A stretch of 64,000 bases of DNA from Rivularia sp. MS3 (GTDB lineage: Bacteria; Cyanobacteriota; Cyanobacteriia; Cyanobacteriales; Nostocaceae). Location: the NCBI GenBank assembly GCA_019192545.1, contig JAHCMI010000013.1, positions 62,001 through 126,000 of the forward strand. The letters run 5' to 3'. The translations under genes and the position numbers were made by a program. Shown piece after piece: positions 54,315 through 63,785 of the stretch. Position 1 is the first letter of the stretch, and each line of letters begins with the position of its first letter. Under the pieces are notes generated by a model, which saw only the letters and a program-made list of their open reading frames with translations, had not been told where the DNA came from and made no database searches.

Positions 54315-54389
54315 GATATGACACGACTTACTCAAACAAAACATTTTATTAGTCTTGAAAGCTGCCTAACAACTATCAGCTAACCACTA

Positions 54390-54427
54390 TCAAAAACAAA
54401 AAACCGGGGAACAATACTTACCCGGTT
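54390..54427 (-). terminator. Terminator of the aldolase gene
   Basis: On the minus strand AACCGGG (54421-54427) pairs with CCCGGTT (54402-54408), then TTTTTGTTTTTG follows. It lies about 95 nt after the aldolase stop codon and has the layout of an intrinsic terminator. Confidence 0.85.
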
Positions 54428-54458
54428 CGGTCATTATTTTGAGAATCCTCAGTAACTT

Positions 54459-54483
54459 AGGGACACGCTGATACGGTGTCCCT
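54459..54483. other. Hairpin between convergent genes
   Basis: AGGGACAC pairs with GTGTCCCT around a 9-nt loop, followed on the plus strand by ATTTACTTTTTG. It may terminate the amidase transcript weakly, or be a second structure at the end of the aldolase mRNA. Confidence 0.5.
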
Positions 54484-54519
54484 ATTTACTTTTTGATTAA
54501 AAGTTTTAGTTTTGTAATA

Positions 54520-55599
54520 TTAAACTTTAGCAGCAGACTTAGTTTTAGCAGCAAGCTCACCACTAGCGTACTTAGCAGCAAACTCATCTAAAGGAATTTG
54601 CTTAATCTTGCTTCCGTGACCAGCAGTACCAAACGCTTGATAGCGATCCAAGCAAACCTGCTTCATGTACTTGATGGAAGGCTTAAGGAAGTGACGGGGG
54701 TCAAAGTTTGCTGGATCTTTAGCAGCAGCTTCGCGGAAAGCAGCGGTGATTGCCAAACGGTTGTCGGTGTCAATATTCACTTTACGTACACCGCTCTTGA
54801 TACCCTTTTGAATCTCTTCAACAGGTACACCGTAGGTTTCAGGAATCTTACCACCGTACTGGTTAATCATATCCAACCACTCTTGAGGTACGGAAGAAGA
54901 ACCGTGCATTACAAGGTGAGTGTTAGGCAAACGGTTGTGAATTTCTTCAATTCGGCTGATTGCCAAAATTTCACCAGTAGGCTTACGAGTAAATTTATAA
55001 GCACCGTGACTTGTTCCGATTGCAACTGCTAGGGCATCAACTTGAGTTTTTTCAACAAATTCAACAGCCTCGTCAGGATCTGTTAAAAGTTGTTCTTTAG
55101 TAAGAACTCCTTCAGCACCGTGTCCATCTTCTTTGTCACCCATGCCAGTTTCCAAAGAACCCAAGCAACCAAGTTCTCCTTCCACGGAAGCACCAACTGA
55201 GTGAGCTACTTTCACTACTTCAGCGGTAACGTTAACGTTGTACTCGAAGCTTGCTGGAGTCTTCGCATCAGCTTCCAAAGAACCATCCATCATTACACTG
55301 GTAAAACCGTTACGAATTGCAGAATAGCAAGTCGCAGGGCTGTTACCGTGGTCTTGGTGCATAGCAATAGGAATCTCTGGATGGGTTTCCACTGCTGCCA
55401 AAATCAGGTGGCGCAGGAAGTTTTCCCCTGCATACTTACGCGCACCACGAGAAGCCTGCAAAATCACGGGGCTATTAGCTTCCTCAGCAGCCTGCATAAT
55501 AGCCAGGATTTGCTCCATGTTGTTGACATTGTAAGCTGGGATGCCATAACCGTTCTCGGCAGCATGGTCAAGTAGCAGACGCATTGGTACGAGCGCCAT
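54520..55599 (-). CDS. fba: Class II fructose-1,6-bisphosphate aldolase
   Basis: A 359-residue class II (metal-dependent) aldolase of glycolysis, gluconeogenesis and the Calvin cycle. Metal and substrate motifs are clear: [16 protein letters not shown] near residue 96, [56 protein letters not shown] and [14 protein letters not shown] perfect AGGAGG stands 8 nt before the ATG. It is cytosolic and well expressed to judge from the ribosome site. The Ala/Lys-rich end ([15 protein letters not shown]) is the usual cyanobacterial tail. A hairpin terminator follows. Confidence 0.97.
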   Translation of the reverse strand: MALVPMRLLLDHAAENGYGIPAYNVNNMEQILAIMQAAEEANSPVILQASRGARKYAGENFLRHLILAAVETHPEIPIAMHQDHGNSPATCYSAIRNGFTSVMMDGSLEADAKTPASFEYNVNVTAEVVKVAHSVGASVEGELGCLGSLETGMGDKEDGHGAEGVLTKEQLLTDPDEAVEFVEKTQVDALAVAIGTSHGAYKFTRKPTGEILAISRIEEIHNRLPNTHLVMHGSSSVPQEWLDMINQYGGKIPETYGVPVEEIQKGIKSGVRKVNIDTDNRLAITAAFREAAAKDPANFDPRHFLKPSIKYMKQVCLDRYQAFGTAGHGSKIKQIPLDEFAAKYASGELAAKTKSAAKV

Positions 55600-55734
55600 A
55601 TATATTCCTCCTAATTTAGTTATTAGCTAATCCGTTTAAGACAAGCGTAATTCTTACGTTAATCTTAAGATAATTTTCAACTTATAGGAAATTATAACTA
55701 TTTGTGCGTACCTATGTTCAAAAACTTTCTATTC

Positions 55735-55859
55735 AAAGGTCAAAGGTGTAAATTCACCTGCAAGCAATGGGAAGCCAAAATTTTTCTTTGGTTTTGATTT
55801 CCTAAGTGCTTTGGCTAGTGTTTGTTCAGAATTCAAAAGTGATTCTACCTTTGACCTTT
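55735..55859. repeat. Inverted AAAGGTC repeat upstream of the aldolase
   Basis: AAAGGTCAAAGGT (55735-55747) is matched by ACCTTTGACCTTT (55847-55859), with further ACCTTTGACC copies to 55880. These are the same AAAGGTC heptads in both orientations; they could be a tandem-repeat fossil. The stretch 55600-55891 has no gene. Confidence 0.6.
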
Positions 55860-55891
55860 AACCTCAGACCTTTGACCTACATTATCCTAAA

Positions 55892-55963
55892 TGGGTAGCC
55901 TGGGATTCGAACCCAGAACAAATCGGTTAAAAGCCGAGTACTCTACCGTTGAGCTAGCCACCC
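55892..55963 (-). tRNA. tRNA-Lys (anticodon TTT)
   Basis: On the minus strand acceptor GGGTGGC pairs with GCTACCC (one G-U), with discriminator A. The D arm is GCTAGCTCAACGGTAGAG, the anticodon loop CTTTTAA gives TTT, and the T arm CTGGG/CCCAG encloses TTCGAAT. CCA is not encoded. Confidence 0.97.
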
Positions 55964-56021
55964 ATCGCGTTATTCGCGACTTATGAATAATAACACGACT
56001 CCCTAGGATTTTGTAAAGGGG

Positions 56022-56894
56022 TTAAGCGAAAAAATTTGCTCTAAGGCAAATCATTGCACTATGAGTAGCCCCAGGACCGAGTACAGTCAAGTGTTTCCCG
56101 GTGTTGATAGCATTGCGAGGTCCGCTCCAAGGCTCCAAGCAATAAAAGTCTTTACCTTTGACTGTCCAAAAGACCAAGGTTGAGAAATTATCATCGTATT
56201 CGAGCGTTAATTTTAAGTTACGACTTTTATCTGTAACGCTGGTTGATTTTGCACTTAGCTTTGTGAATGCAATATCAATTTCATCTTGACTGAAATCAAA
56301 GCTACCGTTAAACGGATGAACTTCCTGGCTACCTTTTTTTTGAAACTCTTGGGATGGAATGTCAAACTCTAGCTGGCTTTTGTCATGGGTTAAGAAGTAA
56401 GGATGAAAACCCACGGAAAAGGGCATTGCCTCGGAAGACTGATTTTTAAATTCTTGAAGTATTGTTAGCGTGTTGCCATGCAGTTGATAAGTGAAGCTAA
56501 CCTGAAAATCAAAAGGATAAACAGAAGAAGTTTCTTCATTGCTACTGAGCATAAGCTTCAGGGAAACATTATCTACGGTAACTTCTTCGCCTACTTGCCA
56601 AGGTAAATTACGAGCAAAACCGTGTTGCTTGAGCGTAAATTGTTTACCGTTAATAGTATAAGTATCGTCAGGTAAATTTCCGCAAATAGGAAATAGAATT
56701 GGATTTCCACCTCTAATGCTCATTTCAGGGTTTTTTAACCGTTCTTCATCCATATAAAAAACGTCTTTTCCGTCAACAAGCCATTTTGTAGCGATACCAC
56801 CGCGTGTCGGTAGCACTTCTAACTGAGATTTACCTTTTTCGTCAGTAAGAATGTAGGTTTCGTACTGTCTTTGTTCGACGCTAATAGAAAACAT
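56022..56894 (-). CDS. Aldose 1-epimerase family protein
   Basis: A 290-residue beta-sandwich epimerase of the galactose-mutarotase superfamily. It interconverts alpha and beta anomers of a hexose or hexose-6-phosphate. Catalytic-type motifs are NPILFPICGNLPDD near residue 67, KQHGFARNLPW near 91 (the His), VGFHPYFLTHD near 164, and FYCLEPWSGPRNAINTG near 253 (the Glu). The ATG at 56894 is preferred to the TTG at 56903. Cytosolic. Which sugar it uses is not evident. It lies on the same strand as pdhA, with a heptad repeat in between. Confidence 0.9.
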   Translation of the reverse strand: MFSISVEQRQYETYILTDEKGKSQLEVLPTRGGIATKWLVDGKDVFYMDEERLKNPEMSIRGGNPILFPICGNLPDDTYTINGKQFTLKQHGFARNLPWQVGEEVTVDNVSLKLMLSSNEETSSVYPFDFQVSFTYQLHGNTLTILQEFKNQSSEAMPFSVGFHPYFLTHDKSQLEFDIPSQEFQKKGSQEVHPFNGSFDFSQDEIDIAFTKLSAKSTSVTDKSRNLKLTLEYDDNFSTLVFWTVKGKDFYCLEPWSGPRNAINTGKHLTVLGPGATHSAMICLRANFFA

Positions 56895-56910
56895 AATTAA
56901 CAATAATAAA

Positions 56911-56952
56911 GAGTTAAGAGTGAGGAGTTAGGAGCTAGGAGTTAAGAATTAG
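56911..56952. repeat. GAGTTAG heptad tandem repeat (6 units)
   Basis: Six 7-bp units: GAGTTAA, GAGTGAG, GAGTTAG, GAGCTAG, GAGTTAA, GAATTAG. The same family occurs at 36151-36178 and, inverted, at 47485-47505. Confidence 0.8.
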
Positions 56953-57042
56953 TTGTCTCCTTATGCTTTTCCCTCTCCCCATCACCCTATCACCGAACCT
57001 CTAACATGCAGACCTTTAACCTTTAAGCTTGCTTGAACCGAA

Positions 57043-58077
57043 TTATTCGTCTTCAGCAAAAATAAACCTGTGCAATTCACTCGCATCTGGTTCGGGACTG
57101 CTTTCGGCGAATTCGACAGCTTCGTCAACGGTTGCTTGAATTTTACGCTCTATGTCCTTGAGTTCTTCTTGAGAAGCTAAATTTTGTTCAACTAAATAAG
57201 CTGCAAATTTTTTGATGGGATCGCGAGAAAACCAAAATTCTTTTTCTTCTTTACTACGCATTTCGTCTGGATCTGCTAGTGAATGACCCCGAAAACGGTA
57301 GGTAAGTGCTTCGATTAAAGTCGGTCCTTCCCCAGAACGAGCGCGTAATACAGCTTCCTGAGCTACAGAACGAACTGCAAGTACATCCATTCCGTCAACC
57401 TCTACTCCAGGCATACCAAATACGCTGGCTTTTTTGTAGATTTCTGGTTGAGAAGTTGCACGCTCGTGAGACATGCCAATTGCCCACTTATTATTCTCCA
57501 CAACGAAAATAATCGGCAGTTTCCATAAAGCTGCCATATTTAATGTTTCGTAAAATTGACCGTTATTACAAGCTCCATCACCGAAAAAGCAAGCTGTTAC
57601 CTGATCTGCACTTTCATCTCCAAGAACTTCGCGACGATACTTAGTTTGAAAAGCTGCTCCCGAAGCTACCGGAATACCTTCAGCAACGAATGCATAACCA
57701 CCCAACAAACCATGTTCGGCAGAAAACATGTGCATCGAACCACCGCGCCCTTTACTGCAACCAGTGGCTTTACCAAATAGCTCCGCCATGACTTCTTTTG
57801 CCGGAACCCCCGCACTCAATGCGTGTACGTGGTCGCGGTAAGTACTGGAAACGAAATCTTCACCCGGTCGCATTGCCTTAATGACACCGCTAGAAACTGC
57901 CTCTTGACCGTTGTACAGGTGGACAAAGCCAAACATTTTGCCTCTGTAGTACATCTCGGCGCATTTATCTTCAAAAAAACGCCCTAAAACCATATCTTCA
58001 TAAATTCGCAAACCTTCTTCTTTTGTTATTTGCGCGGTGGTCGCATTGAAATTGGGTAAAGTTCGTTCTTGAATCAT
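57043..58077 (-). CDS. pdhA: Pyruvate dehydrogenase E1 component, alpha subunit
   Basis: A 344-residue subunit that binds thiamine diphosphate and, with the beta subunit, decarboxylates pyruvate for acetyl-CoA production. The ThDP motif is [20 protein letters not shown] with VENN following, near residue 160. The two regulatory-loop regions ([19 protein letters not shown]) and [12 protein letters not shown] are standard. The ATG at 58077 gives [10 protein letters not shown], matching the usual cyanobacterial start; a longer frame up to 58200 has atypical sequence and is rejected. The partner beta-subunit gene is not next to it. Confidence 0.96.
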   Translation of the reverse strand: MIQERTLPNFNATTAQITKEEGLRIYEDMVLGRFFEDKCAEMYYRGKMFGFVHLYNGQEAVSSGVIKAMRPGEDFVSSTYRDHVHALSAGVPAKEVMAELFGKATGCSKGRGGSMHMFSAEHGLLGGYAFVAEGIPVASGAAFQTKYRREVLGDESADQVTACFFGDGACNNGQFYETLNMAALWKLPIIFVVENNKWAIGMSHERATSQPEIYKKASVFGMPGVEVDGMDVLAVRSVAQEAVLRARSGEGPTLIEALTYRFRGHSLADPDEMRSKEEKEFWFSRDPIKKFAAYLVEQNLASQEELKDIERKIQATVDEAVEFAESSPEPDASELHRFIFAEDE

Positions 58078-58783
58078 TATTTTTCGTAAAAACTCCGTGG
58101 TAACACCTAAAGAGATAATTTTAGTAAATTTGCTCTGTATTCTAAGCTCAGCAGTCCAAAAATTGTTTGCAATTCCTAATTTTGATGAACTATTTATCAA
58201 GCAGTAATAATTACTTAGACTGCATTTGCTCCTATAGATTACCGTTTCAGGATATCAATATTCTGCATTTTGATTAACAAATTAAATTCAGACAGCAAAT
58301 ATCCGGAATATCTCTGTAGATATTTGTACTTAAATCACAATTATGATAATATCTTTTTCTCGTTTGGGGAAAAAATACAGGGTTAATGCTTTATCTGCTC
58401 TTCTAAATGAGGAAAACCCTTGTCTAGCAAGATAATGTCCTTTATCGAACAAAAGTATTGTTGTGCAAGCACAGCTTTTATATATAGTGTGTACTTAACA
58501 ACTTGGTCATGAATAAAGGTAATATCTAAATTATCAAAGAGTAAATACTCTGTTACACTAAGCACATTTAACTATAGAAAACTATTGAAGGAGGTAAAAG
58601 ATACGCCTAAATTTACATTCATAACCGAACGCGCTGACTCTACCTAAAGGGAGGTATGGGTAAAGATGTTGCGATACACACTTGTTGTGTGAAATGACTG
58701 GGTTATTATTATGGCACGGTTTTACAAGCCCAAGAATATATTAAGAAAACTTTATCGATGAAGGCTGAGCGGGGAAGTAGACT
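58078..58783. other. Non-coding region between pdhA and ftn2
   Basis: About 700 nt between divergent genes. It has a small hairpin CACAC-TTGTT-GTGTG near 58678 and an isolated AAGGAGG near 58588. A 60-codon minus-strand frame (58383-58565, GTG start) lacks support. Otherwise nothing recognisable. Confidence 0.4.
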
Positions 58784-61108
58784 GTGCAAATTCCGCTAGA
58801 TTATTACCGAATTTTAGGAATTCCGATGGCGGCAAGTGATGAGCAGTTGCGTCAAGCATACAGCGATCGCATTGTCGGACTGCCGCGACGCGAATATTCC
58901 TCTTCAGCAATTGCATATCGAAAAAAACTTATAGAAGAAGCATACGTGGTTTTATCAGATCCGAAACAACGCAAGGAATACGACCGGGTTTATTTAACAA
59001 ACGCTTACACTCCCGAAGATGAGCGCTATGGTGGTGTAGCAGTTCAAAAAATGACACCAGGGTTTGAAGCTGAAACGCAATCCCATACTTTAGGTATCGA
59101 TATTTCCCAAGACGAGCTGATCGGCGCTTTAATGCTTTTGCAAGAATTGGGAGAATACGAACAAGTTCTGAATTTGGGTCGCCCATACTTAGTTAATCAA
59201 AATGGTAAAGTTGTCGGTAATTCAAGTCAGCCTTCAAGACAGGCTCCACTGACTCCCGAACAAAATGCTCAACGTCCAGATGTTGTTCTGACGGTTGCTC
59301 TTGCCTGTTTAGAATTAGGTCGCGAGCAATGGCAGCAGGCTCACTACGAAAATGCAGCCGTATCGTTAGAAACAGGTTTAGAACTGTTATCCAACGAAGG
59401 ATTATTTCAAAACGTTCAAGCTGAAATAGAAGCGGATCTGCATAGACTGCGCCCTTATAGAATTTTAGAATTATTAGCATTACCACTAGAGAAAACTGCC
59501 GAACGACAACAAGGATTACAGTTATTGCATGAAGTACTGCTTTCTCGTGGCGGTATTGATGGCGCGGGTAAAGATGAATCTGGTTTAAACGTAGATGATT
59601 TTCTACGATTTATTCAGCAGTTGCGTCATTATTTAACCTGTTCCGAACAACATAAGCTATTTGAACAAGAAAGCAAACGCCCTTCTGCTGTCGCTACATA
59701 CTTAGCTGTATATGCTTTGATAGCACGCGGATTCACTCAGCGTCAACCTGCTTTAATCCGTCAAGCTAAACAAATGTTGATTCAATTGGGCAAGCGCCAA
59801 GATGTACATTTAGAACAATCTCTTTGTGCTTTACTTCTGGGGCAAACCCAAGAAGCAACTCGTGCTTTGGAATTAAGTCAGGAGTACGAAGCTTTAGCAT
59901 TTATTCGAGAAAATTCTCAAGATTCCCCCGATTTACTTCCCGGACTATGCCTATATTCAGAAACTTGGCTGCAATCTGAGGTATTTCCTCATTTTCGGGA
60001 TTTGAAAAATCGACAAGCTTCTTTAAAAGAATACTTTGCCGACGAGCAAGTACAGGCTTATTTAGAAGGTTTACCTAGAGATAATCAAGTAAATCAAAAT
60101 TTACCTCAACCTTCACCTCAAAATCAATCCAGTACTCAGAAGTCTCAAAATACTCAAAATACTCAAGACGTAAATAATTCTAATGTTGTTTACCGGCAAT
60201 TTAATCATCGCAGGCAAACACCACCAGGGTATGCTCAAAAAACAACTCCAAATAACCCCAATCAACCAAGCAATGTAGCACCTGTTAACAATGAAACCCC
60301 TCATTCAGTAGGGCCACTTCCAGCAACGGAACGTTTTAGAGGTAGCAACAAGAATCAAAATGGTTCTGCTAGAGCGATGGCGACAGCTAGTAGACCCCCA
60401 CAGGTTAACGGTCGTAGAAGGCGCAAATCAAGCGAAATCCCCACCGGACAAGGGGAAGTTACGCCCCGCTTTAGAGTAGCCCGACGACGCAGTACTCCAT
60501 CGACTCTGCAAAAAAGAACCCGCTTGATTTGGTTAATTTTCGGCTCTTTATCAGGTTTGTTAGTTTTATGGTTATTGCTGGGTGCGGCTGTGGGATTATT
60601 GCAAAACTTATTTTCTCCCGAACCAACTTTAGAAGGAGAACAGTTGAGCATACAGATAGATCGTCCGCCAATCAAAATACCAACGGCAAACAGCGAACCT
60701 ATTTTAGATAACGGTGCTTTGACAAAAGCAACCGCAGAAGAAATAGTTCGGAACTGGTTATCTATCAAAAAGCAAGCTTTGGGAGAAAATCATAATATTG
60801 ACAGCTTAGATAATATTTTGACAGGCACGGCTCTTGCTTTATGGCGAAACATTGCTCAACAAGTCAAGCAAAAGAATCATTATCGAACCTTTGAGCATAG
60901 TAACCTCAATATTCAAACAGTTGTTGGTAACGAGAACCAAGCTGCGATTGAAGCGACGGTAACAGAACAAGCTAGTTTCTATCAAAACAGTCAAATCGAC
61001 GAGCAAAGGTCTTATAACGACAACATCAGAGTTCGGTATATGGTTGTTAAAAGCGGTATCGATAACAAATGGCGCATTAAGCAAATGACAGTTATAAGTA
61101 AAAATTGA
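58784..61108 (+). CDS. ftn2: Cell division protein Ftn2/ZipN (ARC6 homologue)
   Basis: A 774-residue protein of the cyanobacterial divisome, the homologue of plastid ARC6, that tethers FtsZ to the membrane. The N-terminal J-like domain starts IPLDYYRILGIPMAASDEQL, but the HPD motif is absent as in other Ftn2 proteins. A large helical region follows. A linker rich in Gln, Asn and Pro spans about residues 435-570, then one membrane helix (LIWLIFGSLSGLLVLWLLL, about 581-605), and the C-terminal IMS-type domain with ATAEEIVRNWLSIKKQALGE. The start is GTG. It is single-gene and divergent from pdhA. Confidence 0.95.
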   Translation: MQIPLDYYRILGIPMAASDEQLRQAYSDRIVGLPRREYSSSAIAYRKKLIEEAYVVLSDPKQRKEYDRVYLTNAYTPEDERYGGVAVQKMTPGFEAETQSHTLGIDISQDELIGALMLLQELGEYEQVLNLGRPYLVNQNGKVVGNSSQPSRQAPLTPEQNAQRPDVVLTVALACLELGREQWQQAHYENAAVSLETGLELLSNEGLFQNVQAEIEADLHRLRPYRILELLALPLEKTAERQQGLQLLHEVLLSRGGIDGAGKDESGLNVDDFLRFIQQLRHYLTCSEQHKLFEQESKRPSAVATYLAVYALIARGFTQRQPALIRQAKQMLIQLGKRQDVHLEQSLCALLLGQTQEATRALELSQEYEALAFIRENSQDSPDLLPGLCLYSETWLQSEVFPHFRDLKNRQASLKEYFADEQVQAYLEGLPRDNQVNQNLPQPSPQNQSSTQKSQNTQNTQDVNNSNVVYRQFNHRRQTPPGYAQKTTPNNPNQPSNVAPVNNETPHSVGPLPATERFRGSNKNQNGSARAMATASRPPQVNGRRRRKSSEIPTGQGEVTPRFRVARRRSTPSTLQKRTRLIWLIFGSLSGLLVLWLLLGAAVGLLQNLFSPEPTLEGEQLSIQIDRPPIKIPTANSEPILDNGALTKATAEEIVRNWLSIKKQALGENHNIDSLDNILTGTALALWRNIAQQVKQKNHYRTFEHSNLNIQTVVGNENQAAIEATVTEQASFYQNSQIDEQRSYNDNIRVRYMVVKSGIDNKWRIKQMTVISKN

Positions 61109-61143
61109 TTTTTAGTACTTTCTTTCAAATTGGAATTCTCGCG

Positions 61144-62394
61144 TTAACCTAACACAACCGGCAAGCTTTTGTAAGAATGAAAGCCCTGTATTCCCTGCAA
61201 TTTAAGCTCTGAGGGGTCAACGGCTAAACGCAAATTGGGATTTCGCTTCAAAAGGTTGGTAAGGGCAATTTTCGTTTCCATTCGTGCTAAGGTCGCTCCT
61301 AAGCAGGAATGGATGCCGGTGCCGAATCCAAGATGCTTGTTAGGAAAGCGCTCAATATCAAAGATTTCTGGATTCTCGAAAACATCCGGATCGTGATTAG
61401 CTGCGCCGATAAAGAAGAACACCGATGCGCCTTTAGGAATAGTAACGCCGTGCAGCAAAATATCTTCTCGGGCATAGGTTATCTCTGCCGTTTGCACGGG
61501 GCTATTAAAACGAAGCATCTCTTCGATTGCGGATTCGATTAATTCAGGATTAGCTCGCAGTTTCTTTAGCTGTTCGGGATGTTTCAGCAGCGCCAGAACG
61601 CCGTTAATAATTAGGTGTACCGTAGTTTCAAAGCCAGCCGTAATAATCAAAAAAACCATGCTGACAATCTCATCCTCGTCGAGGGTTTCGCCTTCTTCTT
61701 CTGCCTGAATCAGCCCGGTAAGCATATCGTTACTCGGATTACCTCGCTTGCAATTGATTAACTGGCGCACAAACTTAGATAAACGCGGCATATCCCAAAG
61801 CATTGTGCGGATAACTCGCCAGCCTGAGAAGCCTTTTATTATCGCCTGAATGCCTTCGTAAAATCTAGGCATATCTTCGTCGGATACACCAACCATTTCC
61901 TGGATTACGGTAACGGGAATCGGCTGTGCGTAAGCTTCCTTCAAGTCTACCCATCCTTCGGTTTTGCTTTTGGCTTCTGCTTTGTCGAGTAGTTCATTGG
62001 TTAGCTGTTCGATTCGCGCACTCAGTTGGGCAAGGGACTTTCGGGTGAAGGCTTGATGTACCAAGCTACGCAAACGCTTGTGGTCGGGTTCGTCGGTACC
62101 TATCATGCTGTGCATCATCAGTTCAGCCGAATTAGGTAGCGGGATGAATGACGGGAACGGTGGTTTGCTACCGGCTATTTTACGATTATCGCGTCCTATC
62201 CTGGGATCTTTAAGCAGAGCAGCACAGTCTTCATAGCGAGTAAGTAAGTAAGACTCTCCAGCAAAAAACTTGCCGCGAAAAACCGGCGCTTCCTGGCGCA
62301 TCCATTTATAGTATTCGTACTTATTGTTCGCAAACTCTTTTGATGTTAAATCGGGAGGAAGTCGTAGTTTTTTGGGTGATTGTGTAGTTATCAT
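61144..62394 (-). CDS. Cytochrome P450 (1)
   Basis: A 416-residue soluble P450. The I-helix is AGFETTVHLIINGVL near residue 250, the ExxR pair is in IEEMLRFNSPVQ near 291, and the haem loop is HLGFGTGIHSCLGATLARME near 355, with the axial Cys in SCLG. Acid-alcohol pair Glu-Thr replaces the more common Asp-Thr. The ATG at 62394 gives the same start (MITT) as the neighbouring copy. The longer frame to 62484 reads through a dispersed repeat and is rejected. It is a close tandem paralogue of the gene at 62544. The substrate is unknown. Confidence 0.93.
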   Translation of the reverse strand: MITTQSPKKLRLPPDLTSKEFANNKYEYYKWMRQEAPVFRGKFFAGESYLLTRYEDCAALLKDPRIGRDNRKIAGSKPPFPSFIPLPNSAELMMHSMIGTDEPDHKRLRSLVHQAFTRKSLAQLSARIEQLTNELLDKAEAKSKTEGWVDLKEAYAQPIPVTVIQEMVGVSDEDMPRFYEGIQAIIKGFSGWRVIRTMLWDMPRLSKFVRQLINCKRGNPSNDMLTGLIQAEEEGETLDEDEIVSMVFLIITAGFETTVHLIINGVLALLKHPEQLKKLRANPELIESAIEEMLRFNSPVQTAEITYAREDILLHGVTIPKGASVFFFIGAANHDPDVFENPEIFDIERFPNKHLGFGTGIHSCLGATLARMETKIALTNLLKRNPNLRLAVDPSELKLQGIQGFHSYKSLPVVLG

Positions 62395-62430
62395 GGTTGT
62401 TTTCTTGAAAATTGTTTTTAGTGTGGTTGA

Positions 62431-62489
62431 GCAACGTAGCGCTTCGCTTACACTTCGCGAACACCGCAGGTGTGCCGAAGGCACAAGCC
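62431..62489. repeat. Dispersed repeat of small hairpins
   Basis: A GC-rich tract, GCAACGTAGCGCTTCGCTTA through ACACTTCGCGAACACCGCAG to GTGTGCCGAAGGCACAAG. TGTGCC-GAA-GGCACA (62471-62485) and CACC-GCA-GGTG are perfect small hairpins. Same style as the repeat at 1261. It sits in the leader of the P450 gene at 61144. Confidence 0.7.
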
Positions 62490-62543
62490 AATAAACATTT
62501 TTATAATTTGTAAAAAAAAGTTGAAATTAAGCATTGTCGTTGC

Positions 62544-63785
62544 TTACCCAAATACCACAGGCAAACTTTTATAGCGATGCCACAGCGGCATGTTTATCAA
62601 TTCAAGTTCTAATACATCTACCGCCAGACGTAAATTAGAATTGCGTTTGAGTAAATTCGTAATTGCAATTCTCGTTTCCATCCTTGCCAAAGGAGCGCCC
62701 AAACAAGTGTGAATACCGCTACCAAATCCGAGATGCTTGTTAGGCGATCGCGCAATGTCGAATACTTCTGCATTCTCAAACACATTAGAATCGCGATTGG
62801 CTGCTCCAAGTAAAGGTATTACCGCAGCTCCTTTGGGAATCGTTACGCCGTGTAATACTATATCTTCGAGCGCATAGCCCGGTTTAGTACCTTGCACCGG
62901 ACCTCTATAACGTAAAATTTCTTCAACTGCTGAATTGATTAACCCCGGCTCTGCCCGCAAACGTGCCAATTGTTGGGGATGTTGTAGAAGCGTTAAAACA
63001 CTGTTGATAATTAGATAAACGGTAGTTTCATAGCCAGCAATAATTAGTAGAAAAACCATAGCCACCACTTCATCTTCACTCAGCTTTTCTCCTTCCGTTT
63101 CCGCTTGAATCAAAGCAGTTAAAATGTCTTCGGAGGGATTAGAACGCTTGCGATCAATTAGCTCGCGGACAAACTTAGACAAGCGCGGCATATCCCAAAA
63201 CAAAGTGCGGAACATAGTCAAACCTGAAAAACCATCCGTCATTGCTTTCATGCCGTTATAAAATCGGGGCATATCTTCATCGGATACACCTACCATCTCC
63301 TGAATAACGGTAACGGGAATGGGTAGCGCATAAGCCTGCTTGAGATCCACTGTACCCTGTGGTTCTGCCTTATCAAGTAAATCATTGGTTAATTGCTCAA
63401 TTCGCCCTTCCATTTTTACCAGCGAATGCTTAGTAAAAGCTTGATGCACCAAATCCCGCAAGCGGCGATGATCCGGCTCATCTTCGTTAATCATGCTGTT
63501 TGCCATTAAAGAAACTGACTTAGGCATGGGGAACGGAAATCTGCCTCCACCCGTCGCGGTGGTGCGGTTACGGACAAAACGCGGATCTTTGAGAAAACTA
63601 ACGCAGTCATCGTAACGCGAAAGAAAGTAAGCATCCATCACGCTGACTTTACCTTGGCAAACGGGATAATCTTCCCGCAGCAGCTTGTAATATTCGTACT
63701 TATTATTTGTAAACTCTTGGGAATTTACGTTAAGAGGTTCTTTGATTTCAATCTTGCGTTTTGTTGAATTTGCTGTAGTTATCAT
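62544..63785 (-). CDS. Cytochrome P450 (2)
   Basis: A 413-residue soluble P450. Motifs: IIAGYETTVYLIINSVLTLL near residue 245, VEEILRYRGPVQ near 287, and the haem loop HLGFGSGIHTCLGAPLARME near 352. The ATG at 63785 is preferred to the ATG at 63791, because GAGG stands 9 nt before it (against 3 nt) and the resulting MITT start matches the neighbour. It is tandem with, and closely related to, the gene at 61144, with about 150 nt between. A shared promoter is possible, to the right. No redox partner gene is in the window. Confidence 0.93.
   Translation of the reverse strand: MITTANSTKRKIEIKEPLNVNSQEFTNNKYEYYKLLREDYPVCQGKVSVMDAYFLSRYDDCVSFLKDPRFVRNRTTATGGGRFPFPMPKSVSLMANSMINEDEPDHRRLRDLVHQAFTKHSLVKMEGRIEQLTNDLLDKAEPQGTVDLKQAYALPIPVTVIQEMVGVSDEDMPRFYNGMKAMTDGFSGLTMFRTLFWDMPRLSKFVRELIDRKRSNPSEDILTALIQAETEGEKLSEDEVVAMVFLLIIAGYETTVYLIINSVLTLLQHPQQLARLRAEPGLINSAVEEILRYRGPVQGTKPGYALEDIVLHGVTIPKGAAVIPLLGAANRDSNVFENAEVFDIARSPNKHLGFGSGIHTCLGAPLARMETRIAITNLLKRNSNLRLAVDVLELELINMPLWHRYKSLPVVFG

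Noticed and set aside
58078-58200. N-terminal extension of PdhA
   Set aside because: Extra 41 residues have no family resemblance; known cyanobacterial PdhA proteins begin near QERTLP.
58383-58565. 60-codon minus-strand frame with GTG start
   Set aside because: No ribosome site, no recognisable motif; cannot be separated from a chance frame in AT-rich DNA.
62395-62484. N-terminal extension of the P450 gene
   Set aside because: The extension translates a dispersed hairpin repeat; the ATG at 62394 matches the tandem paralogue.
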